Below are positions 44,921 through 48,130 of a stretch of DNA of 48,130 nt, in pieces. Each line of letters begins with the position of its first letter. Within the stretch, counting starts at the first letter, position 1. Made by a program: the position numbers and the translations under genes. This stretch comes from Bacteroidales bacterium (GTDB taxonomy: Bacteria > Bacteroidota > Bacteroidia > Bacteroidales > F082): NCBI GenBank assembly GCA_016936355.1, contig JAFGYB010000047.1, forward strand, positions 1 through 48,130. The letters run 5' to 3'. Below the pieces are notes generated by a model. It had not been told where the DNA came from and searched no databases. It saw only the letters and a program-made list of their open reading frames with translations.

Positions 44921-46143
44921 CCCTTTTGTTTCAAATCCTTTTACTGATTTTTTATCTTTACTTGGCCTTTGCCACTGTATACCTGCTTGTTTTTGCTTTT
45001 TCCGGATTGTTCTCCATTCCCCACTCCAAGGTTCAGGTCAAAAAGAAAAGAAAAATGGCCGTGCTTATTCCTGGTTATAAAGAAGACAATGTAATACTGG
45101 AAGTGGCCCGTCAGGCTCTGAAACAGGAGTATGGGAAAGAATACTATGATGTGATCATAATAGCCGACGGATTTCAGAAAACCACCATTCAAAAACTGAG
45201 AGAACTGGATGTTATTGTTTTTGAAGTCGAGTTGGAATTCAGCACCAAATCCAGAGCATTAAATGCAGCCTTAAACAGATTGGATGATCGCTATGATGTA
45301 GGCGTCATACTGGATGCGGACAACCTGATGGCCCCTGATTTCCTCGATAAAATAAACGAAGCCTTCTGCAAAAAATATATCGCAGTGCAAGGACACCGTA
45401 TTGCCAAAAATGTAGATACGGCCTTTGCTATTCTGGATGCAGTGAGCGAAGAAATGAACAATCATATTTTCAGAAAAGGACACAGAATACTGGGATTATC
45501 GTCAGCACTAATTGGTTCAGCTATGGCCTTCGATTACAACTATTTGAAAGTTACCATGCAAGAAGTTGAAGTGGTGGGAGGATTCGACAAAGAGCTGGAA
45601 ATAAGACTCCTGAGTAAGAACAAGAAGGTGGAGTACGTGCCCGATGCCTATGTCTTTGACGAAAAGGTACCCAATGCCAAAGTATTTACCAAACAACGCA
45701 GACGCTGGTTGGGTGCCCAGATCCACTATTTTGGTAAAAGCTTCATCCCATCGTTGAAAATGTTATTCCGTCAGGGAAATATCGATTACTTCAACAAGGC
45801 GCTTCAGTTTATTTTGCCTCCGCGTATCATGCTGATCACCGCATCATTCCTGATGGCAATCGTTAGTCTGATCTTCAATCTGTATCCCGGCTTCTATCTC
45901 TGGTTTTCCGTCTTCGTTCTGGGACTGCTGGTCTTTTTTCTATCCATTCCAGGGTATTTTTATAACCTGCGTACACTTTGGGCTCTGAGCCGGTTACCCC
46001 TGGGCATAGTTATGATTTTCTTGTCACTCTTCAGAATGAGAGGGAAAAAGGAATATTTACATACTAAACACACTTACAATGCTTTCCAAATCAAACATCC
46101 TTTAAGGAAACCTCCAAAAAGGAAATCAGAAGCCAAAAATTAA
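44917..46143 (+). CDS. Membrane glycosyltransferase family 2, copy 2
   Basis: A 408-residue paralogue of the gene at 42759: membrane helix near the N-terminus (FYLYLAFATVYLLVFAFSG), MAVLIPGYKEDNVILEVARQ, KSRALNAALNRL, VGVILDADNLMAPD, GGFDKELEIRLL and KQRRRWLGAQ, then C-terminal helices. A distinctive shared block is DAVSEE[IM]NNHIFRKGHR. The start at 44917 (MTLLFQILLL) overlaps the stop of the previous gene (ATGA); the frame is open back to 44866 inside that gene. The basic C-terminal tail (PLRKPPKRKSEAKN) is not shared with copy 1. Confidence 0.9.
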   Translation: MTLLFQILLLIFYLYLAFATVYLLVFAFSGLFSIPHSKVQVKKKRKMAVLIPGYKEDNVILEVARQALKQEYGKEYYDVIIIADGFQKTTIQKLRELDVIVFEVELEFSTKSRALNAALNRLDDRYDVGVILDADNLMAPDFLDKINEAFCKKYIAVQGHRIAKNVDTAFAILDAVSEEMNNHIFRKGHRILGLSSALIGSAMAFDYNYLKVTMQEVEVVGGFDKELEIRLLSKNKKVEYVPDAYVFDEKVPNAKVFTKQRRRWLGAQIHYFGKSFIPSLKMLFRQGNIDYFNKALQFILPPRIMLITASFLMAIVSLIFNLYPGFYLWFSVFVLGLLVFFLSIPGYFYNLRTLWALSRLPLGIVMIFLSLFRMRGKKEYLHTKHTYNAFQIKHPLRKPPKRKSEAKN

Positions 46144-46172
46144 CTATCTTAATGCTCACAAAAAAGGAAAAA

Positions 46173-47330
46173 ATGAAAATCGCAATTGAAGGTCAGCGGC
46201 TCTACCGCAAGAAAAAACACGGAATGGACATGGTAGCACTCGAGCTGATCAGAAATTTACAGAAAATCGATAAGGAAAATGAGTATGTGATTTTTGTGAA
46301 ACCGGATGAAGATCATTGTCTGGAAACCATCGATAACTTCAAAATTGTGGAACTGAAAGGGGGCCCTTACCCTACCTGGGAGCAACGGGCACTGCCTAAA
46401 GCAGCCAAAGCTGAAGGTTGCGACATACTGCACTGCACGAGCAATACTGCTCCTGTGAGCAGTTCTATGCCTTTGGTTGTCACCCTACACGATATCATTT
46501 ACCTCGAAAGTATCAGTCTGTTTAAGAAAGGAACCTGGTATCAGAAACTCGGGAATATGTACCGTCGCTATATTGTTCCGCGGGTGGTGAAGAAAAGCGA
46601 TAAGATCATTACTGTTTCCAAATTTGAGAAAAACCGCATCGGTAATTTTTTTGGCTTTGAAGAAAACGATCCGAGACTGGTCGCTATTTATAACGGTGTG
46701 AGTGAACACTTCAGAAAAATTGAAGATACAGATGAGCTGAAACGAGTTAAGGACCTGTATCAATTACCCGACAGATATTTGTTTTTCCTGGGCAATACCG
46801 ACCCCAAGAAAAATACCAAAGGAACGCTGAAAGCATTTTCAGATTATCTGAAGAAAACCGGTGATGATGTGTATCTGGTGATGCTCGATTACGAACAAAA
46901 AGAACTGGATAAACTACTGACCGAAATCGGAGACAAAGACCTCATCAAGCGCATTGTACTCACCGGATATGTAATCAATACAGACCTGCCGGCCATTTAC
47001 AACCAGTGCGAACTCTTCCTGTATCCTTCGTTGCGTGAAAGCTTTGGCATTCCCATGCTGGAAGCCATGCGCTGTGGAACCCCCGTAATCACTTCCACCA
47101 CATCCTCCATGCCCGAAGTATCCGGAGGAGCAGCATACCTTATTGACCCGTTTAAACCGGAAGAAATAACCAATGCCATTGAAAAAGTTTTATCCGATAA
47201 AGCACTGCGAGAGAAACTGATCAACCAGGGCCTGAAACAATCTGAACGTTTTTCATGGCACAACATGGCGCAAGATGTTTTAAGTCTTTATGAAACGGTA
47301 TACAAAAACCATCTAAAAGTACAATCATGA
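46173..47330 (+). CDS. Glycosyltransferase family 4 (GT-B fold)
   Basis: A 385-residue GT-B transferase: KIAIEGQRLYRKKKHGMDMV at the N-terminus, HDIIYLES, KIITVSKFEKNRI, IYNGVSEHFR and FFLGNTDPKKNTKG. The family 4 nucleotide-sugar site is RESFGIPMLEAMRCGTPVIT (E-x7-E). The start at 46173 is preferred for AAAAAAGGA just upstream; an in-frame ATG at 46152 would add seven residues (MLTKKEK). It is probably the transferase for another sugar of the repeat unit. Its stop overlaps the next start (ATGA). Confidence 0.92.
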   Translation: MKIAIEGQRLYRKKKHGMDMVALELIRNLQKIDKENEYVIFVKPDEDHCLETIDNFKIVELKGGPYPTWEQRALPKAAKAEGCDILHCTSNTAPVSSSMPLVVTLHDIIYLESISLFKKGTWYQKLGNMYRRYIVPRVVKKSDKIITVSKFEKNRIGNFFGFEENDPRLVAIYNGVSEHFRKIEDTDELKRVKDLYQLPDRYLFFLGNTDPKKNTKGTLKAFSDYLKKTGDDVYLVMLDYEQKELDKLLTEIGDKDLIKRIVLTGYVINTDLPAIYNQCELFLYPSLRESFGIPMLEAMRCGTPVITSTTSSMPEVSGGAAYLIDPFKPEEITNAIEKVLSDKALREKLINQGLKQSERFSWHNMAQDVLSLYETVYKNHLKVQS

Positions 47331-48130
47331 TCCGGAACCGTGACATCGTAATGGTTGGACTGGCATCTATGGACAGTCGTATTGGCAGCAACGCCATCAA
47401 TTTGGCACATACATTTGCCCGGCACAACCGGGTTTTGTATGTCAACTATCCCATGGATCGGCTTACGCTGATCAGGGAAAAAAATGATCCGCTGATTTTA
47501 AGGAGAAAGCAAATCCGTTCAGGAACATTACCTCAGTTAGAGCAAATCAACGACAATCTGTGGAGTTTTTATCCGAAATGCATTTTGGAGTCCATCAACC
47601 AGTTGCCTATTGACTGGCTTTTTGATTTAATCAATAAACGAAACAACAAAAAGTTCGCTAAAGAAATTATTGGCGTCACAAAACAACTTGGTTTTAAGGA
47701 CATCATCATTTTTAACGATACGGATATGTTTCGCAGCTTCTACCTCAAGGAACTCATTGATGCGAAGACCTACGTCTATTACACACGCGATAATATGATT
47801 GCCGTGGATTACTGGAAAAAGCAAGGGATCCGCATCGAAGCAGCGCTCATGAAAAAATCGGATGTGGTGGTAGCTAATTCTACCTATCTGGCAGACCTGG
47901 CACGACAGTTCAATCCTCACTCCTATTATGTAGGACAAGGTTGCGACGTAAGTTTATTCGATAAAAAGCTGATCAAAGAATCGCCCTCTGATATGAAAGA
48001 TATTCCCGGTCCGGTGATTGGCTATATTGGCGTTTTATATACTTTAAGGCTGGATATTGAGGTATTGGTTCATATTGCAAAAAGCAAACCTGAATGGTCG
48101 GTTGTTTTGGTTGGCCCTGAAGATGATTCC
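47327..48130 (+). CDS. Glycosyltransferase family 4-like protein, cut by the window edge
   Basis: An open frame of 268 codons that runs off the end of the window. It starts at an ATG overlapping the previous stop codon. Visible features: MVGLASMDSRIGSNAINLAH near the N-terminus, IIIFNDTDMF, YYTRDNMIAVDYWKKQG, DVVVANSTYLADLARQF, YVGQGCDVSLFD, GYIGVLYTLRLD and WSVVLVGPEDDS. This is the N-terminal domain and beginning of the C-terminal domain of a GT-B enzyme of the kind found with capsule and exopolysaccharide genes. The nucleotide-sugar-binding end is outside the window, so the polysaccharide locus continues. Confidence 0.85.
   Translation, partial: MIRNRDIVMVGLASMDSRIGSNAINLAHTFARHNRVLYVNYPMDRLTLIREKNDPLILRRKQIRSGTLPQLEQINDNLWSFYPKCILESINQLPIDWLFDLINKRNNKKFAKEIIGVTKQLGFKDIIIFNDTDMFRSFYLKELIDAKTYVYYTRDNMIAVDYWKKQGIRIEAALMKKSDVVVANSTYLADLARQFNPHSYYVGQGCDVSLFDKKLIKESPSDMKDIPGPVIGYIGVLYTLRLDIEVLVHIAKSKPEWSVVLVGPEDDS

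Noticed and set aside
41821..46143. The repeated GT2 pair considered as an assembly duplication
   Set aside because: The two copies differ throughout in DNA and protein sequence, so they are old paralogues and not a misassembly.
1..48130. Search by eye for CRISPR arrays, insertion sequences, integrases, tRNA genes and attachment sites
   Set aside because: No regularly spaced repeats, transposase or integrase motifs, terminal inverted repeats or tRNA-like cloverleaf were seen on either strand.

Overview
The window is a gene-dense chromosomal segment from a member of the Bacteroidota, probably an anaerobic or facultative relative of the Marinilabiliales/Bacteroidales. The grounds are Bacteroidota-type -7 boxes (TAnnTTTG) before many genes, a TonB-dependent receptor with a carboxypeptidase-regulatory-like N-terminal domain, a Bacteroidota-type 'putative porin', and long hybrid histidine kinases. 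No tRNA, rRNA, insertion sequence, integrase or CRISPR array was seen. All family assignments come from reading the translated sequences; no database search was run.

Region 1 (1-9134): a terminator hairpin and an apparently empty 3' region lead to a minus-strand TonB-dependent receptor. Divergent from it is a molybdenum-cofactor (Moco) operon, moeA-moaA-moaC-(MOSC+Mog fusion). Its leader looks like a Moco-type riboswitch ending in an intrinsic terminator. A porin and a small multi-zinc-ribbon protein of unknown function follow.

Region 2 (9131-24111): a complete NAD(P)-linked bidirectional [NiFe]-hydrogenase locus (group 3d, Hox type). hypF-hypC-hypD and, further on, hypE lie on the minus strand. 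A 1230-residue hybrid histidine kinase sits between hypD and hypE. Divergently, hoxEF(fused)-hoxU-hoxY-hoxH-hoxW-hypA-hypB run on the plus strand from a good Bacteroidota promoter. Structural subunits, maturation endopeptidase and HypABCDEF are thus all present within 15 kb.

Region 3 (24104-31871): housekeeping genes. These are a ferritin-like/VIT1 fusion, argS, an orphan GroES-like protein, a small membrane protein, mutL with an altered endonuclease motif, two tandem rhomboid proteases and an unknown single-pass membrane protein.

Region 4 (32006-48130, continuing past the window): a signalling plus exopolysaccharide locus. A hybrid histidine kinase and a stand-alone receiver precede a receiver-like domain fused to an initiating sugar-phosphate transferase. 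Then come a half-size TolC-like protein, a Wzc-like co-polymerase with two LysM domains and a degraded kinase domain, a Wzx-type flippase, a Wzy/ligase-type polymerase, two tandem copies of a GT2+GT2 gene pair, and two GT4 glycosyltransferases, the last cut by the window edge. I consider this the most novel part: a Wzx/Wzy-type polysaccharide system whose initiating enzyme carries a receiver-like domain and whose co-polymerase appears to have lost tyrosine-kinase chemistry and gained peptidoglycan-binding modules.
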